Positions 48,024 to 55,959 of a stretch of 64,000 nt of DNA are shown one piece after another. The position numbers and the translations under genes are program-made. Within the stretch, counting starts at the first letter, position 1. Every line of letters begins with the position of its first letter. The DNA lies in assembly GCF_006540005.1 (NCBI RefSeq), contig NZ_BJOC01000018.1:124001-188000 (forward strand). The letters are read 5' to 3'. This DNA is from Halomonas halmophila (GTDB lineage: Bacteria > Pseudomonadota > Gammaproteobacteria > Pseudomonadales > Halomonadaceae). Below the pieces are notes generated by a model. It saw only the letters and a list, made by a program, of their open reading frames with translations, was not told the origin of the DNA and ran no database searches.

Positions 48024-48473
48024 GAGCGACAGGAAATGATTCTTACGGCTCGAATCGTTTTCCGGCTGCAGCAAGGTAAGATAAATCACTGCCCTGTGTG
48101 CCCTGCCTTGATGTGGTCATTGTCTGCTCCAGCGATGTGTGACTTTAGGTTGCGATGAGACGGTACCGACTTGCGTCATGGAAGCGTACCGAGAAGAGCA
48201 CGGAAGCTCTGGCATGGATGCCAACCCCCGACTTCGGGGCAAGAGTCAATCAGGTATTCGCCTGGCGGCGATACCTCTGGATCGAAGCAAGGCAGTCCGC
48301 TGCCTTGACGCTTGAAGCCAGCCCCTGGTGGCAATGGGATTCAGGCGGCTTCGAGGGCCTTTTAGGGGCCCGTGAAAGTGAGCCAGCAGATTGTGGAGCC
48401 AGGTCCATCTGGCTGGTGCTTTCCAACCCTTCAGTTCCCTGCGTATTGGGCCGGCTCTGCCGGCCTTTTTTTT
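48024..48473 (+). ncRNA. Putative structured small RNA upstream of glrK
   Basis: No protein-like frame is present, yet from about 48160 to 48465 there are about nine consecutive hairpins. They include 48161-48166/48186-48191, 48195-48199/48206-48210 (loop ACGGAA), 48210-48213/48220-48223 (loop ATGGAT), 48226-48230/48235-48239, a 10-bp stem with one bulge at 48252-48276, 48288-48295/48300-48307 (8 bp, loop TCCG), 48355-48359/48367-48371 and 48397-48402/48409-48414. The series ends in a strong terminator. The 5' end is uncertain: about 48024 if the sigma54-like promoter is used, nearer 48150 if not. In enterobacteria the sRNA GlmY occupies this place next to glrK. I cannot assign a known family; two loops with ANGGA could also bind CsrA/RsmA. 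Confidence 0.55.
48449..48473 (+). terminator. Strong Rho-independent terminator of the putative RNA
   Basis: GGCCGGC pairs with GCCGGCC around a TCT loop, followed by eight T residues (48466-48473). It lies 780 bases after argA and 104 bases before glrK, so it must end a transcript that carries no obvious protein. Confidence 0.93.
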
Positions 48474-48577
48474 ACTGTGTTGCCGCGTGCCAGCTGGCAG
48501 GCGAACCCGCGTATCTTTGGTATCCTCGGGCGGTTGCGATAGTGTCCATCATTACCATCTTGCAAAGTACACTAACC

Positions 48578-50056
48578 ATGCCCTCAGTTGTTTCCCGTCG
48601 TTGGCGACCGCGTTCCCTGTTGCAGCTGGTGCTGCTGGCCTTCCTCATGGTGATGCTGCCGTTGGCCGTATTGATGTTTCAGGCCGGGCAGGCGCTTTCC
48701 GAGTTGTCGCGGCTCGCCGATGTGAGTGCGCGTCAGGCGGTCGAGGAAACCCGCCGAGCCCGGACGCTGGGAGCACTGGCGCTGAAAATGGAACGCGCCG
48801 CTCGTCAGTATGCGGTGGTCGAGGACGAGAGCTTGCTCGAGATCTACGACCAGCGGCTGTCGGAATTTCGCAGCCTGCTGGCCATTCAGCGTCAACTGCT
48901 GCCCGATGACCCGAATGTGGCGGCGTTGGGCGAGCAGCTGGATGAATTGGCCGAACTGCCCGACCTGCCTCTGGAGGCGTTCGAGGAGCGCCTGGCCGCC
49001 TTCCTGCCCTTTGCGGAGAAGACCGAGGCTATGCAAGCGGCCACCAACCAGCGAATCGACCAGCGTCTGGAAGATATTCGTCAGCGGGCCGAGGATGTGC
49101 AGACGCGCTTGTGGTGGCAGACAGCTGCCCTGGTGTCGGCGAGCCTGATACTGATGCTGTTGTTCACGCGCCTCATCATTCGACCGATACGCCAGCTTGA
49201 GCGCCACATCCTGGGAATCGGCAGTGGCGGCCAGCAGCAGGTGCGGGGGGCGGTGCAGGGGCCGGCCGAGCTGGTGCGGCTCGATGACCGACTGGATTGG
49301 TTGTCATCCCGGCTCAATGAACTGGAAGAGCAGAAACAGCAGTTTCTGCGGCATATGTCGCATGAGCTGAAGACCCCGCTGGCTAGTGTGCGCGAGGGCT
49401 CATCCCTGCTCACCGATGGGGTAGCAGGCGAGCTGACCCAGCATCAGCGCGAGATACTCGAGCTGATCGATGCCAGTGGTGGTGAGCTGCAGCAGCTCAT
49501 CGAACAGTTGCTGGATTACAACCTGCTTCAGCACAACCGCCGCCTGGAACTCGAGGATCGGGATCTTGCCACCGTGGTCAAGGAGGTGTTGGCCAAGCAC
49601 CGACTGGCGCTGCAGAACAAGGGCATGCAGGTCGAGTGTTTCGATGGACCGTTGAAATGGCGGATAGACCCCACTGCGACAAGCCGCATACTCGATAACC
49701 TGATTTCCAACGCCATCGCCTATGGTGAGGATGGAGGCCAGCTGGAGGTGCGGGCGCGTACTACAGCGTCGTGCTTGACGCTCGAGGTAGCCAACAGTGG
49801 TGAGTCCATCTCCGAGGAAGATGCTCAGCACCTCTTCGAGGCCTTCTATCAGGGGCGCATTCGTCGCAAGGGAGCCTTGAAAGGGTCCGGTGTCGGTCTG
49901 TCCGTGGCGGCGGATTGTGCCCGTCTGCAGGAGGGCACGCTCGAGCTGGTCGATGACCGGCTGTCCGTCTGCTTTCGCCTGACGCTGCCTGAGGGAGCAG
50001 GCATGGAAGATAATAACGTATCAAGAGTCTCCCCAGAGGGAGCCGCAAGGAGCTGA
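48578..50056 (+). CDS. glrK: Sensor histidine kinase, GlrK/QseE family
   Basis: A 492-residue membrane sensor kinase. The first membrane segment is about residues 13-34, a mainly helical periplasmic region of about 150 residues follows, and the second segment is near 185-203. A HAMP linker leads to the dimerisation domain with the phospho-acceptor His near 262 (FLRHMSHELKTPLASVREGS) and an ATPase domain with N box RILDNLISNAIAYGEDGG and G box KGSGVGLSVAADCA. Gene order with a QseG-like lipoprotein and a sigma54-type response regulator identifies it as the GlrK/QseE partner. The ATG at 48578 has no strong ribosome site; sequence upstream in the same frame includes the terminator and is not coding. 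Confidence 0.9.
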   Translation: MPSVVSRRWRPRSLLQLVLLAFLMVMLPLAVLMFQAGQALSELSRLADVSARQAVEETRRARTLGALALKMERAARQYAVVEDESLLEIYDQRLSEFRSLLAIQRQLLPDDPNVAALGEQLDELAELPDLPLEAFEERLAAFLPFAEKTEAMQAATNQRIDQRLEDIRQRAEDVQTRLWWQTAALVSASLILMLLFTRLIIRPIRQLERHILGIGSGGQQQVRGAVQGPAELVRLDDRLDWLSSRLNELEEQKQQFLRHMSHELKTPLASVREGSSLLTDGVAGELTQHQREILELIDASGGELQQLIEQLLDYNLLQHNRRLELEDRDLATVVKEVLAKHRLALQNKGMQVECFDGPLKWRIDPTATSRILDNLISNAIAYGEDGGQLEVRARTTASCLTLEVANSGESISEEDAQHLFEAFYQGRIRRKGALKGSGVGLSVAADCARLQEGTLELVDDRLSVCFRLTLPEGAGMEDNNVSRVSPEGAARS

Positions 50057-50060
50057 TGAT

Positions 50061-50597
50061 ATGCAGAGTAGAACCTGGAGCGTCTGTCTGACCGCACTCT
50101 GGCTGACGGGCTGTCAGTGGCTTCCCATGGCGCCCGAGCAGGGCCAGGAGGGCAACGCACCCACGCAGCCGGAAGCCATGGAGTGCTATACGCAAGCCCC
50201 CGGCTTCCGCGATTCAGCCTGCTTGTTGCAAGAGTGGGTGGCCTTTGGTCTGGCCTCGCAACGCGCTGACAGCGAATGGCGCAGTGACATGCTGGAGCGT
50301 TTCAAGGGCACCAGGGCCGAGGCCCGGCTGGCGCGGGCGATGGTCATGGCATGGGGCCCCGTTGCCCAGTGGAAGCAGGCCTCTGAGCTGCTCAAGGCTG
50401 ACCTGCATGCGGCACCATCAAAGCTGCAGCCCCTGTTGCGCTACTGGCTTAATGAACTGGAGCGCCGTCGCGACCTCCAGTATCGCCATTACCAGGTGCT
50501 GGAAGAACAAAAAAACCTGGAAGCTGACAAACAAGCGCTCGAGGAAAAGCTTGATGCGCTCACCGATATTGAACGCAACATCAACTCGCGAGAGTGA
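50061..50597 (+). CDS. qseG: QseG-like lipoprotein
   Basis: A 178-residue predicted lipoprotein with a short signal and lipobox LWLTGC (Cys about residue 18). The mature part has a small domain with three further cysteines nearby (MECYTQAPGFRDSACLLQEW), then a C-terminal coiled coil (about 140-175). In enterobacteria the outer-membrane lipoprotein QseG lies between qseE/glrK and qseF/glrR and links the kinase to a sensing complex; this gene has the same position and size class, although sequence identity cannot be judged here. AAGGAG precedes the ATG by 8 bases, inside the end of glrK. Confidence 0.75.
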   Translation: MQSRTWSVCLTALWLTGCQWLPMAPEQGQEGNAPTQPEAMECYTQAPGFRDSACLLQEWVAFGLASQRADSEWRSDMLERFKGTRAEARLARAMVMAWGPVAQWKQASELLKADLHAAPSKLQPLLRYWLNELERRRDLQYRHYQVLEEQKNLEADKQALEEKLDALTDIERNINSRE

Positions 50598-50620
50598 GGC
50601 GAGTAACACGGAGACACGAT

Positions 50621-52003
50621 ATGACCCCTGGCGGAGCCACGACAGCCACGCTCGATCAAGCCGCCCACATCCTGTTGGTGGACGATGACGTCAGCCTGTT
50701 GAAACTGCTGGGCATGCGGCTCGAGAGTCGCGGTTACCGCGTGACCACGGCCGAAAGCGGCCCATCGGCTCTCAAACAACTGGAGGCGGAACGACCCGAT
50801 CTGGTGCTGTCTGACATGCGCATGGATGAAATGGATGGCATGGCGCTGTTTCAGGAGATCCAGCGTCGCCTGCCGGGGTTGCCGGTGATCATCCTCACCG
50901 CTCACGGTTCGATCCCCGATGCCGTCAGCGCCACGCGTCAGGGGGTGTTCGGTTTCCTGACCAAGCCGGTGGATCGCGAGGAACTGTTCGCCACCATCGA
51001 GGATGCGCTGGCGCAGACCGCGGCAGGGAGCGGCGACGATGATAGCTGGCGAGCGGCGATCATCACACGAAGCCCTGACATGGAGCGCGTGCTGGAACAG
51101 GCCAGGATGGTGGCGGCGTCCGATGTCAGCGTGCTGGTGACCGGGCCCTCGGGCTCCGGCAAGGAGCTGATGGCAGGGGCGATTCACAAGGCCAGCCGGC
51201 GTGCCGACAAGCCGTTCATCGCCATCAACTGCGGTGCTCTACCGGAGCAGTTGCTCGAGAGTGAGCTCTTCGGTCATGCCAAGGGCGCCTTCACCGGAGC
51301 GATCAGCGATCACGAGGGCCTCTTTCAGGCCGCCGACGGTGGCACCCTGTTCCTCGATGAGATCGGCGACATGCCGCTGACCCTACAGATCAAGCTGCTG
51401 CGTGCCTTGCAGGAACGCCAGATTCGCCCGCTGGGGTCCACGAAGTCGATACCCGTGGACGTCCGCCTGATTTCGGCCACTCACCGTGACCTGAGCCAGG
51501 CCATGGAGAGCGGCGACTTTCGCGAGGACCTTTTCTATCGCCTGAATGTCGTCAATCTGCGTTTGCCGCCGCTCAAGGAGCGTGCCGAGGATGTGCCGCT
51601 GTTGGCCAAGCACCTGGTCACCCAGGCCGCCGAACGGCACAAGCCCTTCGTCAAGGGCTTCTCCAAGGAAGCGATCAACCTGCTGGCGTCAAGCGCCTGG
51701 CCGGGCAATGTGCGCCAACTGGTGAACGTGGTGGAGCAGTGCGTGGCACTGACCAGTGCGCCGATCATTCCCGAGGCGCTGGTCTCCCAGGCACTGGTGG
51801 CCGAAGAAAATGCCCTGCCGACCTTCAATGACGCCCGGGCCGGCTTTGAACGCAGCTATCTGATCAAGGTATTGAAGATTACCGAGGGCAACGTTACCCA
51901 GGCGGCACGGATCGCCGGGCGTAATCGCACGGATTTCTACAAGCTGCTGGCGCGCCACGAGCTTGAGCCCTCGACCTTCAAGGGCAACGTCAGTCACGCC
52001 TGA
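50621..52003 (+). CDS. glrR: Sigma54-dependent response regulator GlrR/QseF
   Basis: A 460-residue NtrC-type activator. The receiver domain (residues about 15-130) has the acidic pair in HILLVDDDVSLL and the phosphorylated Asp at residue 65 (LVLSDMRMDEMDG). The AAA+ domain (about 150-380) holds Walker A GPSGSGKE, the sigma54 contact loop GAFTGA and Walker B GGTLFLDEIGD. A Fis-type helix-turn-helix ends the protein (GNVTQAARIAGRNRTDFYKLL). It is paired with the kinase two genes upstream; in enterobacteria GlrR activates sigma54 promoters of glmY and rpoE. Ribosome site GGAGA precedes the ATG at 50621. Confidence 0.95.
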   Translation: MTPGGATTATLDQAAHILLVDDDVSLLKLLGMRLESRGYRVTTAESGPSALKQLEAERPDLVLSDMRMDEMDGMALFQEIQRRLPGLPVIILTAHGSIPDAVSATRQGVFGFLTKPVDREELFATIEDALAQTAAGSGDDDSWRAAIITRSPDMERVLEQARMVAASDVSVLVTGPSGSGKELMAGAIHKASRRADKPFIAINCGALPEQLLESELFGHAKGAFTGAISDHEGLFQAADGGTLFLDEIGDMPLTLQIKLLRALQERQIRPLGSTKSIPVDVRLISATHRDLSQAMESGDFREDLFYRLNVVNLRLPPLKERAEDVPLLAKHLVTQAAERHKPFVKGFSKEAINLLASSAWPGNVRQLVNVVEQCVALTSAPIIPEALVSQALVAEENALPTFNDARAGFERSYLIKVLKITEGNVTQAARIAGRNRTDFYKLLARHELEPSTFKGNVSHA

Positions 52004-52065
52004 GGTGGCGGGGCACCGTCAAGGCGAGCAGCGCCTCCAAGGTTCTGTCGTTCGTCTATCCAGTA

Positions 52066-53412
52066 TCAGCGGTCCCTGGGGGAGATGACCTCCAGGGTCA
52101 GCCGCCCCTCACCCAGGCGGGCTTCCAGATGCTGACCGGCCTGTGTTTCCCCGGCCCGCTTCACGACGCGCCCCTCTGCCGTTTCCAGTATCGAGTAACC
52201 ACGGCCCAGCACGGCCAGCGGGCTGACGGCCTGTAGCTCGCGAGAAACCGCCGCCAGGCGCTCGCGGTGGCGTGTCAGCGCTCTGGGCAGACTGCTCTCG
52301 AGCCGTCGTGCCGCCTGGGCAAGCCGATGCTCTGCCTGCTCGACCTGGCGCTGCGGTGAGCGCAGTGACAGGCGCTGGCGCAATTGCTGCTGGCGTTGAC
52401 GCTGCTCGCCCAGGTGCGACTGCATGGCGCGATGCAGTCGGCCTTCGATCTGTTGCAGCTGGTGGCGTCGAAAGGTCAGGATTTCACCGGGATGGCGGAG
52501 CCGGGCGCGAAGGTGATCGAGCCGCTGGCCCTGAGCGTTCATCCGGGCCCGCTGTGCGCGACACAGTTGAGCGTCGAGCTGTGCCAGCCGCTGGCGCAGG
52601 GCTGTGGCGTCGGGGACCAGGCGCTCGGCGGCCGCCGAGGGGGTAGGGGCGCGCTGGTCGGCAGACAGGTCGGCAAGGGTGACGTCCACTTCATGGCCGA
52701 CGGCCGACATGATCGGCAGCCGAGAGTGAAAGATGGCGCGGGCCAGGTGTTCGTCATTGAAGGCCCACAGGTCCTCGAGGCTGCCGCCGCCGCGCGTGAT
52801 CAGAATGACATCCTGCGCCGGGTCCAGGGCCGCTTGGCGGTTGAGCAGCCCGAGCGCCGCAATCAGTGCCGGCGCCGCTTCATTGCCCTGGACGGGCACG
52901 GGGATCAGGGTGACCTGCGCCAGCGGCCAGCGCGTCTCGAGCACGGCCAGGACATCGCGAATGGCTGCCCCCGTGGCCGAGGTCAGGACCAGCAAACGTC
53001 GCGGCGGGCATGGTAGCGTCCGGGCATTGGCGAAGACGCCCTCGGCCTGGAGTCTGGCCTTCAAACGCTCGTAAGCGGCCAGTAGCTCGCCTTCGCCGGC
53101 CGGTTGCACGGCCTCGGCAATCAGCTGGAAGTCGCCGCGGGGTTCGAAGAGCGATACCTGGCCGCGCACCTTGACCCGGTCGCCGTCGCGCATCGGAGCC
53201 GTCACGAAGCGTGCCCGCTGGCGGAACATGGCACAGCGCAGCTGGGCGCGTTCGTCCTTCAGGGTGAAATAGACATGCCCGGAGGCCGGCCGCGAGACAT
53301 TGGAGAGCTCGGCTTCGACCCAGATCTCGCCGATGCCGCCCTCGAGGAGCTGACGAGAGCGGCGATTGAGTTCGCTGACGGAGAGCGGGGTATCATCGGA
53401 GGCCATCGGCAT
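52066..53412 (-). CDS. xseA: Exodeoxyribonuclease VII large subunit
   Basis: A 448-residue nuclease subunit. An N-terminal OB-fold for single-stranded DNA (LSVSELNRRSRQLLEGGIGEIWVEAELSNVSRPASGHVYFTLKDE) is followed by the catalytic region (PRRLLVLTSATGAAIRDVL, LITRGGGSLEDLWAFNDE, SAVGHEVDVTLADLSADQRAPTPSAAAE) and a long Arg/Gln-rich coiled coil. It acts with XseB, which is not in the window. Two close ATG codons exist; 53412 is taken, with GAGA upstream. The gene is convergent with glrR. Confidence 0.95.
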   Translation of the reverse strand: MPMASDDTPLSVSELNRRSRQLLEGGIGEIWVEAELSNVSRPASGHVYFTLKDERAQLRCAMFRQRARFVTAPMRDGDRVKVRGQVSLFEPRGDFQLIAEAVQPAGEGELLAAYERLKARLQAEGVFANARTLPCPPRRLLVLTSATGAAIRDVLAVLETRWPLAQVTLIPVPVQGNEAAPALIAALGLLNRQAALDPAQDVILITRGGGSLEDLWAFNDEHLARAIFHSRLPIMSAVGHEVDVTLADLSADQRAPTPSAAAERLVPDATALRQRLAQLDAQLCRAQRARMNAQGQRLDHLRARLRHPGEILTFRRHQLQQIEGRLHRAMQSHLGEQRQRQQQLRQRLSLRSPQRQVEQAEHRLAQAARRLESSLPRALTRHRERLAAVSRELQAVSPLAVLGRGYSILETAEGRVVKRAGETQAGQHLEARLGEGRLTLEVISPRDR

Positions 53413-53589
53413 GGGGCTTTCTCGCGGCAATGGGACTGTGTGGCGTACTGTAGACGACTTCATGGGCGCCGACTACGCTGAAACCTAGCGTTCGAGGATG
53501 CCGGCCAGCGAACTTACGCGCATCCGGTAACGTGGCGACTTGTCTGCGCCGGCCATCAGGCCGTATCGCTCCAGCGGAGGAACCCCGCC

Positions 53590-55314
53590 ATGTCGGGACT
53601 ACGTGCACCTCAGCTCGGACCCATCGTCGGGCATACCGCTCATGATCGCTGCCGGTTGTGGATACGTGGTCGCGCGCCCCGGGATGAGGGGGCGCATCTG
53701 GGGGCCGAACTGCGCACCGTGGGCGTGATCGGCGTATGCAATGCGCAGGGCCGGTTGTTGAAGGATGCCGCCGGGCAACCCTGGGCCTATTACTTCCGCC
53801 TGCATCGAGAATTCGACCGCACCGGAACCTTCGTACTGGGCCAGGACGTGAGCCTCGGGGAGCAGGATGGGCCCGGCCCCTTTCCCTTCAAGCCTGACAC
53901 CGAGTACCGGGTACGCCTGGCGACGCTGACCGTCGACGATCCCTTGCCGGACGCCGAGTCCCTCGACGATACGGATCTGGCGCGACGCCTGCCGCCGCTC
54001 GCTACCATGGGGGAACTGCTCGAGGGGCTCGACTCGGCGGATTGCGAGGCACGCTTCCGGACCTTCCCCGACCCTGATGCCGGCCCGGCGGACGAACTGA
54101 GTTTTTTGATCGGTTCCTGCCGCTACCCGGGCCTGTTGTGGAAGATCAAGGAAGCGGACCGTATCTTCGCGCCCATGGCGGCGCAGTTTCAGCGACAGGG
54201 CGGGCGACGGCCGGCGCGCATCACATTGTTGATGGGCGATCAGATCTATGCCGACAAATTCAACCGCCACCTGCCGATCGGCCGGGCCGACACCTTCGAG
54301 GAAATGCAGTCGCGCTATCACGAGGCCTTCGGCGCTCCCAACATGCGTCGCCTGCTGCGCCGCTCTCCGGTCTACATGATCCTCGACGACCACGAGATCG
54401 AGGACAACTGGAGCCAGGACCGGCTGCGCGACAATCATCACCTCTTCAACATCGCCATCGGCGCCTACATGAGCTATCAGTGGAGCCACGGCCCGCGTAC
54501 ATACGGGCGTCGACTCTATTATCACTTCGAATGTGGCGGCTATCCCTTCTTCGTGGTCGACACCCGCACCCAGCGCTATCGCCAGCATGCCGGCCTTCAC
54601 GACAACCATCTACTGGGGCGGCCAACCATCGATCCGGCCCATCCCGGTCAGCTCGACCGGCTGCTCGAGTGGCTGAGCGAGCAGCAGCGCGAGCACGGCA
54701 ACGTGCCCAAGTTCCTGGTCACCGCCAGCGTCTTCGCTCCCAGCCCCATCGACGAACGCCTCGGCAACGAGCTCCGCGATGAGCCCGAAAGGCAGCGCCT
54801 GGAGGCCAATCTCGAAAAGCGCGAGGCCAGTGACACCTGGCCGGCCTACCCCCGTACCCGTCAGGCGCTGCTGCAGCATATCTTCGATAACCGGATCCAG
54901 AACGTGGTCTTCCTCAGCGGTGACGTGCACTGTGCCAACATTGCCGAACTGCGCTTCGAGACCGATGCAGGGGATGCCGACCTGATTGCCTATGATGTGA
55001 CATCCTCGGCGCTTTACTGGCCGTTTCCCTTCGCCGATGGCGACCCCAACGGCTTCGTGCATGATTCCCGTCAACCAGACCAGTACGACGGCTTCCCGCT
55101 GGAGGGCGCAACACCGGACAGCCGGGGCCCGGTCGTGCATTACCGGGCATGGGGTTTCAGCCAGGAAGATAACTTCTGTCGCCTCGAGCTCGACAAGACG
55201 CGCCATCGGCTGCGCGTCAGGGTGCTGGGTTCCCGGGGCGAGAGCGTCAAGGTCACCGACTCCGACGGACGCCTGGTGCAGGCCAACGACCTGCCCCTGG
55301 CGCCATGGCCGTGA
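53590..55314 (+). CDS. PhoD-like metallophosphatase
   Basis: A 574-residue protein of the PhoD alkaline phosphatase/phosphodiesterase superfamily. An N-terminal beta domain (about 1-165) precedes the catalytic core, where metal and active-site signatures are visible: FLIGSCRYPG, LLMGDQIYADK, YMILDDHEIEDNWSQD and VFLSGDVHCANI. No signal peptide or Tat motif is seen, so unlike secreted PhoD enzymes it may be cytoplasmic. GGAGG lies about 8 bases before the ATG. It is the first of four tightly packed genes that end with a GMC oxidoreductase and a hydrolase, so its role is probably metabolic rather than phosphate scavenging. Confidence 0.85.
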   Translation: MSGLRAPQLGPIVGHTAHDRCRLWIRGRAPRDEGAHLGAELRTVGVIGVCNAQGRLLKDAAGQPWAYYFRLHREFDRTGTFVLGQDVSLGEQDGPGPFPFKPDTEYRVRLATLTVDDPLPDAESLDDTDLARRLPPLATMGELLEGLDSADCEARFRTFPDPDAGPADELSFLIGSCRYPGLLWKIKEADRIFAPMAAQFQRQGGRRPARITLLMGDQIYADKFNRHLPIGRADTFEEMQSRYHEAFGAPNMRRLLRRSPVYMILDDHEIEDNWSQDRLRDNHHLFNIAIGAYMSYQWSHGPRTYGRRLYYHFECGGYPFFVVDTRTQRYRQHAGLHDNHLLGRPTIDPAHPGQLDRLLEWLSEQQREHGNVPKFLVTASVFAPSPIDERLGNELRDEPERQRLEANLEKREASDTWPAYPRTRQALLQHIFDNRIQNVVFLSGDVHCANIAELRFETDAGDADLIAYDVTSSALYWPFPFADGDPNGFVHDSRQPDQYDGFPLEGATPDSRGPVVHYRAWGFSQEDNFCRLELDKTRHRLRVRVLGSRGESVKVTDSDGRLVQANDLPLAPWP

Positions 55315-55356
55315 TACGGGGTGGCACACAAGGCCGAACGGGCGGAGGTGGATCTC

Positions 55357-55959
55357 ATGACGGCCGGCATTATCTTCGAAGAGACCATGCAAGGCGGATT
55401 CAGCCTGGGTGAGGTCGAGCCGTCAGCTGGTGCCGAGGCAGGCCTGAAGGCGGGCTCGCGCCTGGCCATGCATGTCGAGGTTTTGATCGATGACCTCGCG
55501 ACCTTCATCTCGGATCCGGCACATCCCGGTCGGCTGAGCGGGTCCGTGGACTTCGCGCCGCTGGGCATGGGCGTCACGGCGTCCACCGGTGTCTTCCAGT
55601 TGTTCTCGCCGGCACGTGCCGATGGCATGGGGCGGCGCATGGTCTATGAGCTGGCGTTCAACGTGAAGGGAGCTGCCTACTATCTGGCAGGGGAGAAACG
55701 CGTGTTCGATGATCCGGGTCCCGACCTGTGGCGCGACACCACTACCCTGTATACCTGCCTGTACCGAGGCGACTCTACCGAGGGCGAGATCGTCGGCGCC
55801 GGGATTCTCGAACTCGGGGTGCCCCAACTGACCTCACTGCTGCGGACGCTGCACACCACGGGCGATGGTGACCTGCGCACACTGGCGACCTTCGGTGGCT
55901 TCTTCTTCGGCGAACTCTGGGAATTGTATGCGCCCCTGGCGGGAGGCGGCCGCCCATGA
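55357..55959 (+). CDS. Accessory domain protein associated with GMC oxidoreductase
   Basis: A 200-residue protein with no characterised function that I know. It opens with IIFEETMQGGFSLGEVEPSAG and continues with LSGSVDFAPLGMGV, GVFQLFSPA, GAAYYLAGEKRVFDD and FGGFFFGELWELY. Domains of this type occur fused to or next to cholesterol-oxidase-like GMC proteins. GGAGG lies about 8 bases before the ATG at 55357, so this ATG is taken rather than an upstream GTG. The gene overlaps the GMC gene by ATGA, implying a stoichiometric partnership. Confidence 0.65.
   Translation: MTAGIIFEETMQGGFSLGEVEPSAGAEAGLKAGSRLAMHVEVLIDDLATFISDPAHPGRLSGSVDFAPLGMGVTASTGVFQLFSPARADGMGRRMVYELAFNVKGAAYYLAGEKRVFDDPGPDLWRDTTTLYTCLYRGDSTEGEIVGAGILELGVPQLTSLLRTLHTTGDGDLRTLATFGGFFFGELWELYAPLAGGGRP

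Noticed and set aside
48155-48577. Possible 141-residue N-terminal extension of the GlrK sensor
   Set aside because: The stretch contains a strong terminator and many hairpins, has no protein character and precedes the expected signal anchor; it is better read as non-coding RNA.
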